Origin: an uncultured bacterium
Lineage (GTDB): Bacteria; Hydrogenedentota; Hydrogenedentia; Hydrogenedentales; CAILVY01
DNA: 64,000 bases
NCBI GenBank assembly: GCA_937951485.1
Contig: CALEDJ010000045.1
Span: 62,001-126,000, forward strand
Direction: 5' to 3'
Part shown: piece after piece, positions 51,612 to 59,581 of the stretch
How the letters are laid out: the number at the start of each line of letters is the position of its first letter
How positions within the stretch are numbered: position 1 is the stretch's first letter
Notes under the pieces: generated by a model
Seen by the model: only the letters and a program-made list of their open reading frames with translations
Told to the model about the DNA's origin: nothing
Database searches by the model: none
Made by a program: the position numbers and the translations under genes

Positions 51612-52889
51612 ATGAAACTTGTGGTGGAAGGCGCGCCCTTGCGGGGCGCGGTGGAAATTCCCGGATCGAAATCGCACACGATCCGGGCGGTGGCGATTGC
51701 GGCGCTGGCGTCAGGCGAAAGTCTTATTGAACAACCATTGATCTCAGAGGATGCGTGGTCCGCCTTCCGGGCCTTCCGTGCTTTTGGCGCGGATATCCGG
51801 GACGAGGGCGCGGCCTGGCACATCAGGGGAACCGGCGGCCAACTTGCCGCACCGGACAATGTCATTGACGTGGCCAATTCAGGCACGACCATGCGGATTG
51901 CTCTGGGCAGCGCTACGCTGGTGCGCGAAGGCATCACCGTGCTCACCGGCGACGATCAGGTGCGCCGCCGTCCCTGCGGCCCGCTGGCCAAGGCGCTCAA
52001 CGACCTCGGCGCGCGCGTGCGCGCAACGCGCGGCGGCGGAACGCCGCCATTTGTGGTGGAAGGCGTGCTGCGCGGCGGCGAAACGACGATGGAGGCGGTC
52101 ACCAGCCAGTATGTGACCTCATTGCTGATCAACGCGCCGCTCGCCGAGGGCGACACGCATCTGTGCGTGCCGGCGCTGAACGAGAAGCCGTATGTGCAGA
52201 TGACGCTGGACTGGCTCGCGCGCCAGCAGATTCGCGTGGATTACGCGCCCGACCTCAGCGAATTCCATATTTACGGCAGCCAGCGATATTCGCCCGTGCG
52301 GCGGCGCATCCCCGGCGATTTTTCGTCCGCGACCTTCTTCCTTGCCGCAGGCGCCCTCTCCGACAATGATGTGATCTGCAAAGGGCTGGACTTAAGCGAC
52401 ACGCAGGGCGACAAAGCCGTGATCGACTACCTGCGCGCCATGGGCGCGAAGATCACCGTTTCCGATGATGGTATTCGCGTGCAGGCCGCGCCGCTGACGG
52501 GTTGTGAAATTGACTTGAACGCGACGCCCGACGCCCTGCCCATGATGGCCGTCACAGGCTGTTTCGCGCGCGGCGTCACGCGGCTGGTGAATGTGCCGCA
52601 GGCGCGCCTGAAGGAAACCGACCGGATCGCCGTCATGCGGATGGAATTGGAAAAACTCGGCGCGAAGATAGCCGAGTTGCCCGATGGCCTGGTGATTGAA
52701 GAAAGCGCCCTGCGCCCCGGCGAAGTGGACGGCCACGACGACCACCGGGTGGTCATGGCGCTCGCCATCGCGGGGTCCATGCTGCCCGGCGCCACCGTCA
52801 TCCACGGTTACGAAGCGGTGAACATCACTTTTCCCACGTTTGTAAAGGCATTTCAGGGACTGGGCGGCAGGGCGCGCATCATGGATTAG
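51612..52889 (+). CDS. aroA: 3-phosphoshikimate 1-carboxyvinyltransferase (EPSP synthase)
   Basis: A 425-residue enzyme joining shikimate 3-phosphate and phosphoenolpyruvate, the sixth step of the shikimate pathway. PGSKSHTIRAVAIAALASGES opens the substrate site (read in two parts, PGSKSHTIRA and VAIAALASGES). ANSGTTMRI, RRPCGPLAKAL, ISEFHIYGSQ-like strand, FSSATFFLAAGAL and the signature RLKETDRIAVMRMEL are present, and GHDDHRVVMALAIAG closes the site. Length is normal. With aroKC 565 bases downstream it makes a partial shikimate cluster. Confidence 0.96.
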   Translation: MKLVVEGAPLRGAVEIPGSKSHTIRAVAIAALASGESLIEQPLISEDAWSAFRAFRAFGADIRDEGAAWHIRGTGGQLAAPDNVIDVANSGTTMRIALGSATLVREGITVLTGDDQVRRRPCGPLAKALNDLGARVRATRGGGTPPFVVEGVLRGGETTMEAVTSQYVTSLLINAPLAEGDTHLCVPALNEKPYVQMTLDWLARQQIRVDYAPDLSEFHIYGSQRYSPVRRRIPGDFSSATFFLAAGALSDNDVICKGLDLSDTQGDKAVIDYLRAMGAKITVSDDGIRVQAAPLTGCEIDLNATPDALPMMAVTGCFARGVTRLVNVPQARLKETDRIAVMRMELEKLGAKIAELPDGLVIEESALRPGEVDGHDDHRVVMALAIAGSMLPGATVIHGYEAVNITFPTFVKAFQGLGGRARIMD

Positions 52890-52942
52890 ACACGGCGACC
52901 AGGGATGTTTTCCCTTGTCCTGACCTATTGCCGTTTGTCACT

Positions 52943-52971
52943 TTGCTCTGTCTGAGAGGTTGGGCTACAAT
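52943..52971 (+). promoter_or_regulatory. Candidate promoter of hicB-aroKC unit
   Basis: TTGCTC (52943-52948), 17-base spacer, TACAAT (52966-52971). Downstream of the aroA stop, so the hicB-hicA'-aroKC chain could be transcribed separately. Confidence 0.5.
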
Positions 52972-53095
52972 GAAAACCACTCTCAGAAAGAGCGGATAAG
53001 AAAAGAGTTTTCCGGACTGTGCGTGTTCATTTCGAGGGTATTGGCGTCAAGCGCTGTCCCCTGTGAGCGGTCAGCCCGATGAAAGAAAAAGAACC

Positions 53096-53320
53096 ATGAC
53101 AACCTATCGGTTTGCGGCTGTAATTGAGAAGGATGAAGACGGTTGCCACGCCTTCTGTCCGGAACTGCAAGGATGCTGCCCGAGCGGCCGCACATTTGAA
53201 GAAGCGCGTCAAAACCTTATTGATGTTGTGCGCCTGCATGTAGAGGACCGCGTGGCCGACGGGGAAGAAGTCAGATCCGTCGAGAGTGTCAATCTGACCG
53301 GCCTGGAGATTGCCGCATGA
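53096..53320 (+). CDS. hicB: HicB-family antitoxin
   Basis: A 74-residue protein with the HicB RNase H-like fold: YRFAAVIEKDEDGCHAFCPE then LQGCCPSGRTFEEARQNLID and VVRLHVEDRVADGEEV. It ends without the C-terminal DNA-binding domain of longer HicB proteins, as in the short HicB group. It would neutralise a HicA ribonuclease, but the adjacent hicA is truncated. The start at 53096 follows a purine-rich AAAGAAAAAGAA; an earlier in-frame ATG is at 53063. It overlaps the hicA remnant by four bases (ATGA). Confidence 0.9.
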   Translation: MTTYRFAAVIEKDEDGCHAFCPELQGCCPSGRTFEEARQNLIDVVRLHVEDRVADGEEVRSVESVNLTGLEIAA

Positions 53321-53457
53321 GCGACCGGGCGCCCCGCCTTACCGCCCGGGAGATTATTCGGGTAATCGTACGCAGAGGATTCACGTTTGGTTCGTGTTAT
53401 GATCGGGCTTTTCCGCCGATTCCGGCGCATTTTTCCTGGAGGCAGGGACACACGTGA
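53317..53457 (+). pseudogene. hicA: Truncated HicA toxin remnant
   Basis: The frame starts with ATGA overlapping hicB and reads MSDRAPRLTAREIIRVIVRR then GFTFGS. This matches the HicA N-terminus (family pattern RLPRVTGKELIRALKKAGF). It breaks off exactly where the GSHH catalytic histidine motif should follow, continuing with unrelated residues to a TGA after 46 residues. Without the active-site His and the rest of the RNA-binding fold it should be inactive. Its stop overlaps the GTG start of the aroKC gene (GTGA). Confidence 0.7.
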
Positions 53458-55076
53458 ATATCGTCATCATGGGACCCAAAGGCGCGGGGAAATCGTCTGT
53501 GGGGCGCATTCTCTCCGAAATGACCGGCATGCCCACCGTCGAGACTGACGCGATGGTGGAAGAACTGCATGCGCAACGTGACGGCCACCGGCTGAGTTGC
53601 CGCGAGATTTACGCCGAGCACGGCGAGCGGTTCTTCCGTGACCTGGAACGGCAGGTCGCCGTCGAGGCGGCGCGTCTCGACTGGCACCTCATCATCACCG
53701 GCGGGTCGCTCATGCTCGATCCGATCGCGCGGCGCAGCCTGCGCGCCGGGGCGCTGCTGGTCTATATGGTCGGCAAGCCCGATGTGCTCTGGCAGCGCGC
53801 TATCCAGCAGGGCGTTCCGCCATGGCTCAGCGGTCCCGACGGCCCGATCAAATATGAGGAACGGATCGCGGTACAAGAAGACATCCTCCGGCCCTACGCC
53901 GACATTCTGATTGACACCACCGAGGGCAGCCCTGAGGAACTTGCGGCCATGGTCGCCGACCGGCTCGCCCAGGAACTCGCCATCCACAGCCGCGCCGCCA
54001 ACACCTTCGGCGAACTTATCCGGGTCACGACCTTCGGCGAAAGTCATGGCCCCGCCATCGGCGCGGTGTTTGACGGTATCCGACCGGGTATTCCCATTTC
54101 CGAAGAGGTTATCCAGCGGGAACTGGATCGCCGCCGCCCCGGTCAGAGCGCCGTCGTCACCCGCAGAAAGGAATCGGACACTGTCCACATCCTCTCCGGC
54201 GTTTTCGAGGGCAAAAGCACCGGCGCGCCCATCGCGATGGTGATTTACAACGAGGATCAAAAATCCCAAAACTACGACGCGATCAAGGATTTGTTTCGGC
54301 CCGGCCATGCCGATTGGACCTTCTACAAGAAATACGGCATCCGTGACCATCGGGGCGGCGGGCGATCTTCCGGACGGGAGACGGCGTGCCGTGTGGCGTG
54401 CGGGGCCATAGCGCGTGAAATCCTTGCGGCACGGGGGGTGCGCATCGTCGCGCACGCTGTGGAAATCGCCGGCATCGCCGCCCAGACCTGCGATTATGAG
54501 GTAATCGAGCAGAACCCGGTCCGCTGCGCGGACCCCGTCGCGGCGGAAAAGATGACCGAGGCTATTCTCGCCGCGCGCAAAGACCGCGATTCCGTCGGCG
54601 GCGTCATCCAACTCGACATCCTCGGTGTGCCGCCCGGTCTGGGCGACCCGGTTTTCGCCAGACTCGACGCCCGGCTCTGCGCCGCCATCATGACCATTGG
54701 CGCGGTGAAGGGCGTGGAAGTCGGTGATGGATTCCGCCTGGCGCGCCTGCGCGGCAGTGAAGCCAACGACAACATGGCCGACGGCGACTTTCTCAGCAAC
54801 CACGCGGGCGGCATTCTCGGCGGCATCAGCACGGGCGCACGGATTGTCCTCCGCCTCGTGGTGAAGCCCACGTCGTCCATCGCCAAGGAACAGCGGACCC
54901 TGGATATCCACGGCAATAATGCCACCATCGAAGTGCACGGGCGCCATGATCCCTGCATTGTGCCCCGCGCAGTGCCCGTCGTGGAAAGCATGGCCGCCCT
55001 CGCCCTGCTTGACGCCTGGGAAATCCAGGCGCGGCTGCGCCCCGAATGGGCCGCCCAATGGGAAAAACAAGTGTGA
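53454..55076 (+). CDS. aroKC: Fused shikimate kinase-chorismate synthase
   Basis: A 540-residue bifunctional protein. Residues 1-175 are a shikimate kinase: Walker A GPKGAGKSS, substrate-region Asp in VETDAMVEE, Arg in ERFFRDLERQ, and TGGS where GGG is usual. Residues about 182-540 are a complete chorismate synthase: TFGESHGPAIG, RRRPGQS, IRDHRGGGRSSGRETACRVA, DSVGG and NHAGGILGGISTG, which bind FMN and EPSP. It would catalyse steps five and seven of the shikimate pathway, with AroA at step six encoded just upstream. The GTG at 53454 overlaps the hicA remnant's stop, so translation may be coupled. Chorismate synthase length is normal, so no part was lost in the fusion. Confidence 0.93.
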   Translation: MNIVIMGPKGAGKSSVGRILSEMTGMPTVETDAMVEELHAQRDGHRLSCREIYAEHGERFFRDLERQVAVEAARLDWHLIITGGSLMLDPIARRSLRAGALLVYMVGKPDVLWQRAIQQGVPPWLSGPDGPIKYEERIAVQEDILRPYADILIDTTEGSPEELAAMVADRLAQELAIHSRAANTFGELIRVTTFGESHGPAIGAVFDGIRPGIPISEEVIQRELDRRRPGQSAVVTRRKESDTVHILSGVFEGKSTGAPIAMVIYNEDQKSQNYDAIKDLFRPGHADWTFYKKYGIRDHRGGGRSSGRETACRVACGAIAREILAARGVRIVAHAVEIAGIAAQTCDYEVIEQNPVRCADPVAAEKMTEAILAARKDRDSVGGVIQLDILGVPPGLGDPVFARLDARLCAAIMTIGAVKGVEVGDGFRLARLRGSEANDNMADGDFLSNHAGGILGGISTGARIVLRLVVKPTSSIAKEQRTLDIHGNNATIEVHGRHDPCIVPRAVPVVESMAALALLDAWEIQARLRPEWAAQWEKQV

Positions 55077-55128
55077 CAACAAAGACAGGCCGAATAAGAC
55101 CAAATAGGGCCAATAAGACCGATAGCAT
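55075..55128 (-). repeat. Degenerate 9-10-base direct repeats
   Basis: On the plus strand the units read AGGCCGAATA, AGACCAAATA, GGGCCAATA, AGACCGATA. They begin at the aroKC stop codon. They resemble, on the opposite strand, the units at 41341-41408. Confidence 0.7.
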
Positions 55129-55208
55129 TCCAAATTTGGCGATCTTAAAGAAAGCGTGAGCGCGATTCTTGGATGCTGTTCAAGGGACGGGGATTTCGCT
55201 GTGTGATG

Positions 55209-56369
55209 TCAGGGTGTGGGGAGGACGGGAGCGGGCCGGGGTGCGACAGGCTGGGCGACGCCGGAGGGAGTTGGCGAAGGAGTGGCCTGTAACGGCGCGG
55301 TCCTCGCGCCGGGCATCGTCGCGGGATTCGGCTGCGGGCCGTAGGTTTGCGGCTCCTGTGGCGAAGCCGCTGCGCCGGGCGTCGTCCCGGGGTTCGGCTG
55401 CTGGCCGTAGGCTTGCGGTTGGGGCGTTACAGGCCATGACGACAGGGGTTGTTGCGGCTGGGTCATGGGCTGTTGTGGATAACTGCCATAGGGTTGCAGG
55501 GGCGGTCTGTCCTGTTCCTCCCACGGGACATCTGGCGGATACAAGCCGAAAATGTCGGCAAAGTACGGATTGGCCGCTGCTTGCTGCTCCCACAGGAACC
55601 GCTCATACGCTATTTCCTGGAGGCGCTGTTCCTCGGCAATGCGGGCGCGTTCCTCCAATGTGCGCTCCAAAATGTATCGTTCCCGTGCCGGGTCCTTCTC
55701 CTGCGAACCCTTCAGCACCAGTTTGGGCACGCCTTCCTCGTCCACGCCCTGCATCCGTTCACGGATGCCCCGGACTTCCATCGGTTCCGGGGCGCGCAGC
55801 ATGGGAGGGTATTGGGTTGTCGGCAGCACAGGCTGTTGCTGGGCGGGCGCGGCTGGGAATACCGAGGGCGCACGGGGGCCGGGCGGCTGCCTCGGCGCTG
55901 TCAAGACGCCATCGTTCCGCGGTCTGGGGATTGTCGGCGCAGTCGGGCCTGCTGCTTCCATGGGAACGAGGGGCGCCATAGTCTGCGGCGCAACAGGGGC
56001 GGGAGATCGCAGGGACGGTTCCGGCGGCGTGGGCCGGGCATCCATGCGCAGATAACGCCGGGGGTCCTTCTTCGGGTCCGGTGGCGGCGGTTGCGCCGCG
56101 CGGCGCTTGTCGCGGTTTTCCTTCCATTCGCGGAGCAGCGCCTCGCGGGCGTCCCGGTCCGGATCAATGAACACGTCCGTCGGCGACACCCGGTCCTTGG
56201 AAACGCTGAAAGACCGCCCTTCCCGGGGCAATAGGATGTAATAGCGCGAATCGCTTTGCCGGATATAGACGTTTTTGTACGCCACGCCATCCACCACGAT
56301 GGCATCAGCCAGGGCAGCGTCTGCCGCGCACGCCAGCACGACGACCAACATCAATACACGAAGGCACAT
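55209..56369 (-). CDS. Exported Pro/Gln-rich protein
   Basis: A 386-residue protein with a signal peptide (residues 1-22, VLMLVVVLACAADAALA). Residues 23-65 form a compact beta-type domain (AIVVDGVAYKNVYIRQSDSRYYILLPREG, in parts) of the kind that senses or binds in SH3-like folds. The rest is low complexity: Pro-rich, with a charged helical patch (ERYILERTLEERARIAEEQRLQEIAYERFL in parts), then repeats such as QPLSSWPVTPQPQAYGQQPN and QEPQTYGPQPN. The start at 56369 has CGGAG upstream. No family recognised; a cell-wall or surface-spanning role is inference. Confidence 0.7.
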   Translation of the reverse strand: MCLRVLMLVVVLACAADAALADAIVVDGVAYKNVYIRQSDSRYYILLPREGRSFSVSKDRVSPTDVFIDPDRDAREALLREWKENRDKRRAAQPPPPDPKKDPRRYLRMDARPTPPEPSLRSPAPVAPQTMAPLVPMEAAGPTAPTIPRPRNDGVLTAPRQPPGPRAPSVFPAAPAQQQPVLPTTQYPPMLRAPEPMEVRGIRERMQGVDEEGVPKLVLKGSQEKDPARERYILERTLEERARIAEEQRLQEIAYERFLWEQQAAANPYFADIFGLYPPDVPWEEQDRPPLQPYGSYPQQPMTQPQQPLSSWPVTPQPQAYGQQPNPGTTPGAAASPQEPQTYGPQPNPATMPGARTAPLQATPSPTPSGVAQPVAPRPAPVLPTP

Positions 56370-56430
56370 CACACAACTCCGGGAGAACTGCCGTTCATCC
56401 CATGTTCCAATGGGATTATACCATTTCAAG

Positions 56431-57342
56431 TCAGGATTGGGCGGATTCTGCGTCACGCCGGACGTAATCCTCCCAGCGGCGATCAATCCACTGCTGGACG
56501 GCGGCGATGGTCGCTTCATCCAGGTTCTTGTAACGTCCCTGGCGTTCCATATATTCGCGGACCGGCATCAGTTCGCCCTGTTCGGCCAGTTTCTTGCTCC
56601 GGCTGGTCAGCCGGAATGCGCCGTGCTCGATTTCAAACAGGACGACGCTGCCGGTTTCCACGGCGAGCCGGCCCATTTCCACGGTATCTTTGGGGTTGTA
56701 TTGCCAGCCCGCCGGGCAGGGCGTGGCCATGTGCAGGTAGCGCGTGCCGCGAATGCCAATCGCTTTTTTCACCTTGTCATAGAGGTCGGTGGGGAAGGAT
56801 GGGCACGTCATGGCGATGTAAGGCACGCCGTGCGCTTCCAGGATGCGCGGCATGTCTTTGGGGGGCTGTTGTTTCCCTTGGACGGGCGTCGTGGTGGTGC
56901 GCACGCCCAGCGGCGTCATGCCCGACCGCTGCGTGCCGGTGTTCATGTACGCCTCGTTGTCGTAACAGATGTAAATGAAATTCGTGTTGCGTTCGGCCGC
57001 GCCGCTCAGCGCCTGGATGCCGATGTCCGCGGTGCCGCCGTCGCCCGCCATGGCGAGCACCGGGATGTCCTCGCGCCCGGTCGCCTTCAGGCCGGCGACG
57101 AGTCCGGACGCCGCCGCCGCCGTGCTGGGAAACACGACATTCATCCACGGCACGAGCACCGAGGAACTCGGATACATGCCGCCCAGCACGGTCAGGCAAC
57201 TCGCCGGCACGGCCATGATGCACTTGCCGTCAAACGCCTTGAGAATGTGTCTCAGTCCGATGCCCAGCCCGCATCCGGCGCAGGCGCGGTTGCCGGGGAG
57301 CATGTATTCTTCTGCGGGCAGATCAAGAATTCGTGTTGCCAT
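56431..57342 (-). CDS. porB: 2-oxoacid (pyruvate):ferredoxin oxidoreductase, beta subunit
   Basis: A 303-residue thiamine-diphosphate-binding subunit. CAGCGLGIGLRHIL near the N-terminus and GDGGTADIGIQALSGAAERN (TPP/Mg motif), followed by YDNEAYMNTGTQRSGMTPLG, define porB/vorB. PCPAGWQYNPKDTVEMGRLAVETG is also conserved. Cysteines for a [4Fe-4S] cluster near the TPP are in CAGCG and further on. The ATG at 57342 lies five bases after the porA stop, with AGGA inside the porA end; a TTG at 57360 is possible. Last gene of the LUD-por operon. Confidence 0.93.
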   Translation of the reverse strand: MATRILDLPAEEYMLPGNRACAGCGLGIGLRHILKAFDGKCIMAVPASCLTVLGGMYPSSSVLVPWMNVVFPSTAAAASGLVAGLKATGREDIPVLAMAGDGGTADIGIQALSGAAERNTNFIYICYDNEAYMNTGTQRSGMTPLGVRTTTTPVQGKQQPPKDMPRILEAHGVPYIAMTCPSFPTDLYDKVKKAIGIRGTRYLHMATPCPAGWQYNPKDTVEMGRLAVETGSVVLFEIEHGAFRLTSRSKKLAEQGELMPVREYMERQGRYKNLDEATIAAVQQWIDRRWEDYVRRDAESAQS

Positions 57343-57347
57343 AATCG

Positions 57348-58634
57348 TCAAATCCTGCAATCAATCCACGCCGGGGGCGCGGTGCGTTGACCGTTGTCGT
57401 ATTGTTTCAGGGCATTGCGGACCGCGTCGGCCAGTTGCCGCGCCTTCACGTCGCGTCCGCCCAGCCCGGCGATGCAGCCAAAAACCGCCGGCGCGGCTTC
57501 GGACTGAAACAGCGCCGCCTTGAGGTCCGCACAGATGGGGCCTTCGTAGCCGTAACTGAGGCTTTTGTCGAAGACCACGGCCAGCCGCGCCTTTTTCAGG
57601 GCGGCGATGAGTTCCTCGACGGGGAAGGGGCGGTATGCGCGCACACCGACCACGCCTGCGGCGATGCCCTCCGCGCGCAGCATGTCCACGGCGGTGGAGG
57701 CCTCCATGGTCAGGCTGCCCGCCGCCACCAGGCACACATCGGCGTCCTCGTCGCGGTAGCCCCAGACCATGCCGCCCCAGCGGCGCCCGAAGCACTGATC
57801 GAATTCCCGGTCCACTGCCACAATCGCCTCGCGCGCGCCCACAAGCGCTTCCTGGTGCAGATAGCGCAATTCCATGTAGCCGTGGCACAGGACGCCCTCG
57901 CTGTTGACCCGGGGGTCGGCCAGGGTCACCTGGTTCAGGTTGCGCGGGTCGGCGGGGTCGAGGAGGGTGTGGGGCGTGTAGGGGGGTAGAAAGCGGTCCA
58001 CGTCTTCCTGCCGGGGCAGGCACACCGGCATCACGGTGTGCGACAGTAGAAAGCCGTCATAACAGACCATCACCGGCACGTGAACCCTCTCGGCGATTTT
58101 GAACGCCTGCACGACGGTGTCGAAGATTTCCTGGTTGTTGCGACAGTGAATCTGAATCCAGCCGGCATCGCGTTGCGACATCGAGTCCTGCTGGTCGTTC
58201 AATACATTCCACGGCGCGGCCATGGCCCGGTTCACGCAGCACATGACAATCGGCAGGCGCGCCCCCGCCGCCCAGTGAATCTGCTCACACATGTAGGCGA
58301 GGCCGTTCGCGCTGGTCGCCGTGAAAACGCGCGCCCCCACCGTGGACGCGGCGATGCAGACCGCGAGCGCGCTGTGTTCCGACTCCACCGTCACGAATTC
58401 GGCCTTGAGTTCGCCGCTTTCGACGAATTTCGAGAGATTCTCCACCACCGCCGATTGCGGGGTGATGGGGTAGGCGGCGACCACCTGCACGCGGCACAGG
58501 CGCGCCGCATGTGCCGCCGCCTCGTTGCCGGTGATGATCGCCACGCGGCCGTTCCCGCTTTGCGGTTTCTCGTCCTTTGCGCGCGATTTGGGGGAAGTTT
58601 TGGCGCCTTGGCGTTGTTTTTTCTCCGTGATCAT
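57348..58634 (-). CDS. porA: 2-oxoacid (pyruvate):ferredoxin oxidoreductase, alpha subunit
   Basis: A 428-residue subunit. A Lys-rich N-terminal extension of about 30 residues precedes the canonical start GNEAAAHAARLCRVQVVAAYPITPQS (in parts). TVESEHSALAVCIAASTVGARVFTATSANGLAYM, the CCVNRAMAAPWNVLNDQQDSM segment and VPVMVCYDGFLLSH are typical of PorA and bind the 2-oxoacid. Pyruvate is the most likely substrate given the separate gamma and delta subunits. The start overlaps the porD stop (ATGA). Reaction: pyruvate, CoA and oxidised ferredoxin to acetyl-CoA, CO2 and reduced ferredoxin. Confidence 0.93.
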   Translation of the reverse strand: MITEKKQRQGAKTSPKSRAKDEKPQSGNGRVAIITGNEAAAHAARLCRVQVVAAYPITPQSAVVENLSKFVESGELKAEFVTVESEHSALAVCIAASTVGARVFTATSANGLAYMCEQIHWAAGARLPIVMCCVNRAMAAPWNVLNDQQDSMSQRDAGWIQIHCRNNQEIFDTVVQAFKIAERVHVPVMVCYDGFLLSHTVMPVCLPRQEDVDRFLPPYTPHTLLDPADPRNLNQVTLADPRVNSEGVLCHGYMELRYLHQEALVGAREAIVAVDREFDQCFGRRWGGMVWGYRDEDADVCLVAAGSLTMEASTAVDMLRAEGIAAGVVGVRAYRPFPVEELIAALKKARLAVVFDKSLSYGYEGPICADLKAALFQSEAAPAVFGCIAGLGGRDVKARQLADAVRNALKQYDNGQRTAPPAWIDCRI

Positions 58635-58927
58635 GCCGATTCCTCGGTTTCCGGGACCATCGTGATGGCGTCGGCGGGGCACACCTCGACGCATATCCCG
58701 CATCCCTTGCAGTAGGTCAGGTCCACTTCGCTCCCGACCTCCTTTTTGATGACCCCCTCCGGGCAGAAGGCCCAGCACTGAAAACAGGCGGGACGGCCCG
58801 CCTTCACAGCCAGACATTTCGACTGGTCCACGACAGGGCGCGCACTCCGCCAGTCGCCCGTGATACCCGCTTCGCCGCTGCAGGGCGTGGCCATGGCCGA
58901 TTCATGCTTGCAGTCGCGAGTGCCCAT
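58631..58927 (-). CDS. porD: 2-oxoacid:ferredoxin oxidoreductase, delta (ferredoxin) subunit
   Basis: A 98-residue ferredoxin-like subunit with two [4Fe-4S] motifs: CLAVKAGRPACFQCWAFCPE (first cluster, with an enlarged gap after the first Cys) and CKGCGICVEVCPADAI (second cluster). It passes electrons from the thiamine site to external ferredoxin. The start at 58927 follows GGAGTAATAAGC. The stop overlaps the porA start by four bases. Confidence 0.92.
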   Translation of the reverse strand: MGTRDCKHESAMATPCSGEAGITGDWRSARPVVDQSKCLAVKAGRPACFQCWAFCPEGVIKKEVGSEVDLTYCKGCGICVEVCPADAITMVPETEESA

Positions 58928-58977
58928 GCTTATTACTCCAAATGGTTCCCGGCGGCGCCGCACTTGCCGCCGCGCTG

Positions 58978-59571
58978 TCAACATTTCGTGCGTTCGTAGG
59001 TCAGCCGCGCCGCCTCAAAATTGCGCCGCGCGTGTTTGGCGGGAAACGCCTCTTCCAGGGCCGCCCGGACTTCATCCAGCGAAACCAGGCCCGTGGCGCG
59101 CGCGATGGCGCCCAGCATCGGCGTGTTCACCATGGGCGCGCCCTGTACTATCAGGCCTGCCTCTTCCGCCGCGCCGGTGGCATCCGCCGTGGCGATCTGG
59201 AAATCGCCGTTCAACCCGATTTCGCCCGGATCCAGGCGGCTGTTGATGATTAACCACGCGCCGGGCTTCATCCCCGCCGTCGCATTCGCGCTTTTCAGCA
59301 GACTGTCGTCCAGCACCACGACCACATCCGGCGTCTCCACTTGTGAGAACACCCGGATGGGCTCCGACGCCAGCCGCGTCGAAGCGGTTACCGGCGCACC
59401 CCGGCGCTCCGCGCCGAAGGACGGCGCGGAAGTCACGCCGGAAAATCCCGCAAGATAGGCTGCCGTGGCCAGGATTTTCGCCGAGGACACGGCCCCCTGT
59501 CCGCCGCGACCGTGCCAGCGGATTTCGCACATCCCGTTCGCCCATGCGTCTGTCAGTGGTCCTTGTCCCAT
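58978..59571 (-). CDS. porG: 2-oxoacid:ferredoxin oxidoreductase, gamma subunit
   Basis: A 197-residue gamma subunit. EIRWHGRGGQGAVSSAKILA is the family opening, followed by PSFGAERRGAPVTASTRLA and VVVLDDSLL. The domain binds CoA at the interface. The start at 59571 (MGQGPL) has a GGGG patch upstream; the ATG at 59532 (MCEIRW) is a plausible alternative closer to the family start. Ten bases after the LUD gene stop. Confidence 0.92.
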   Translation of the reverse strand: MGQGPLTDAWANGMCEIRWHGRGGQGAVSSAKILATAAYLAGFSGVTSAPSFGAERRGAPVTASTRLASEPIRVFSQVETPDVVVVLDDSLLKSANATAGMKPGAWLIINSRLDPGEIGLNGDFQIATADATGAAEEAGLIVQGAPMVNTPMLGAIARATGLVSLDEVRAALEEAFPAKHARRNFEAARLTYERTKC

Positions 59572-59581
59572 GTTCGCCCCG

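Noticed and set aside
52943-53457. Functional HicAB toxin-antitoxin defence module
   Set aside because: HicA lacks its catalytic His region and half the domain, so only HicB can be functional.
53397-55133. Minus-strand open frame of ~578 codons opposite aroKC
   Set aside because: Antisense shadow of a strongly conserved gene.
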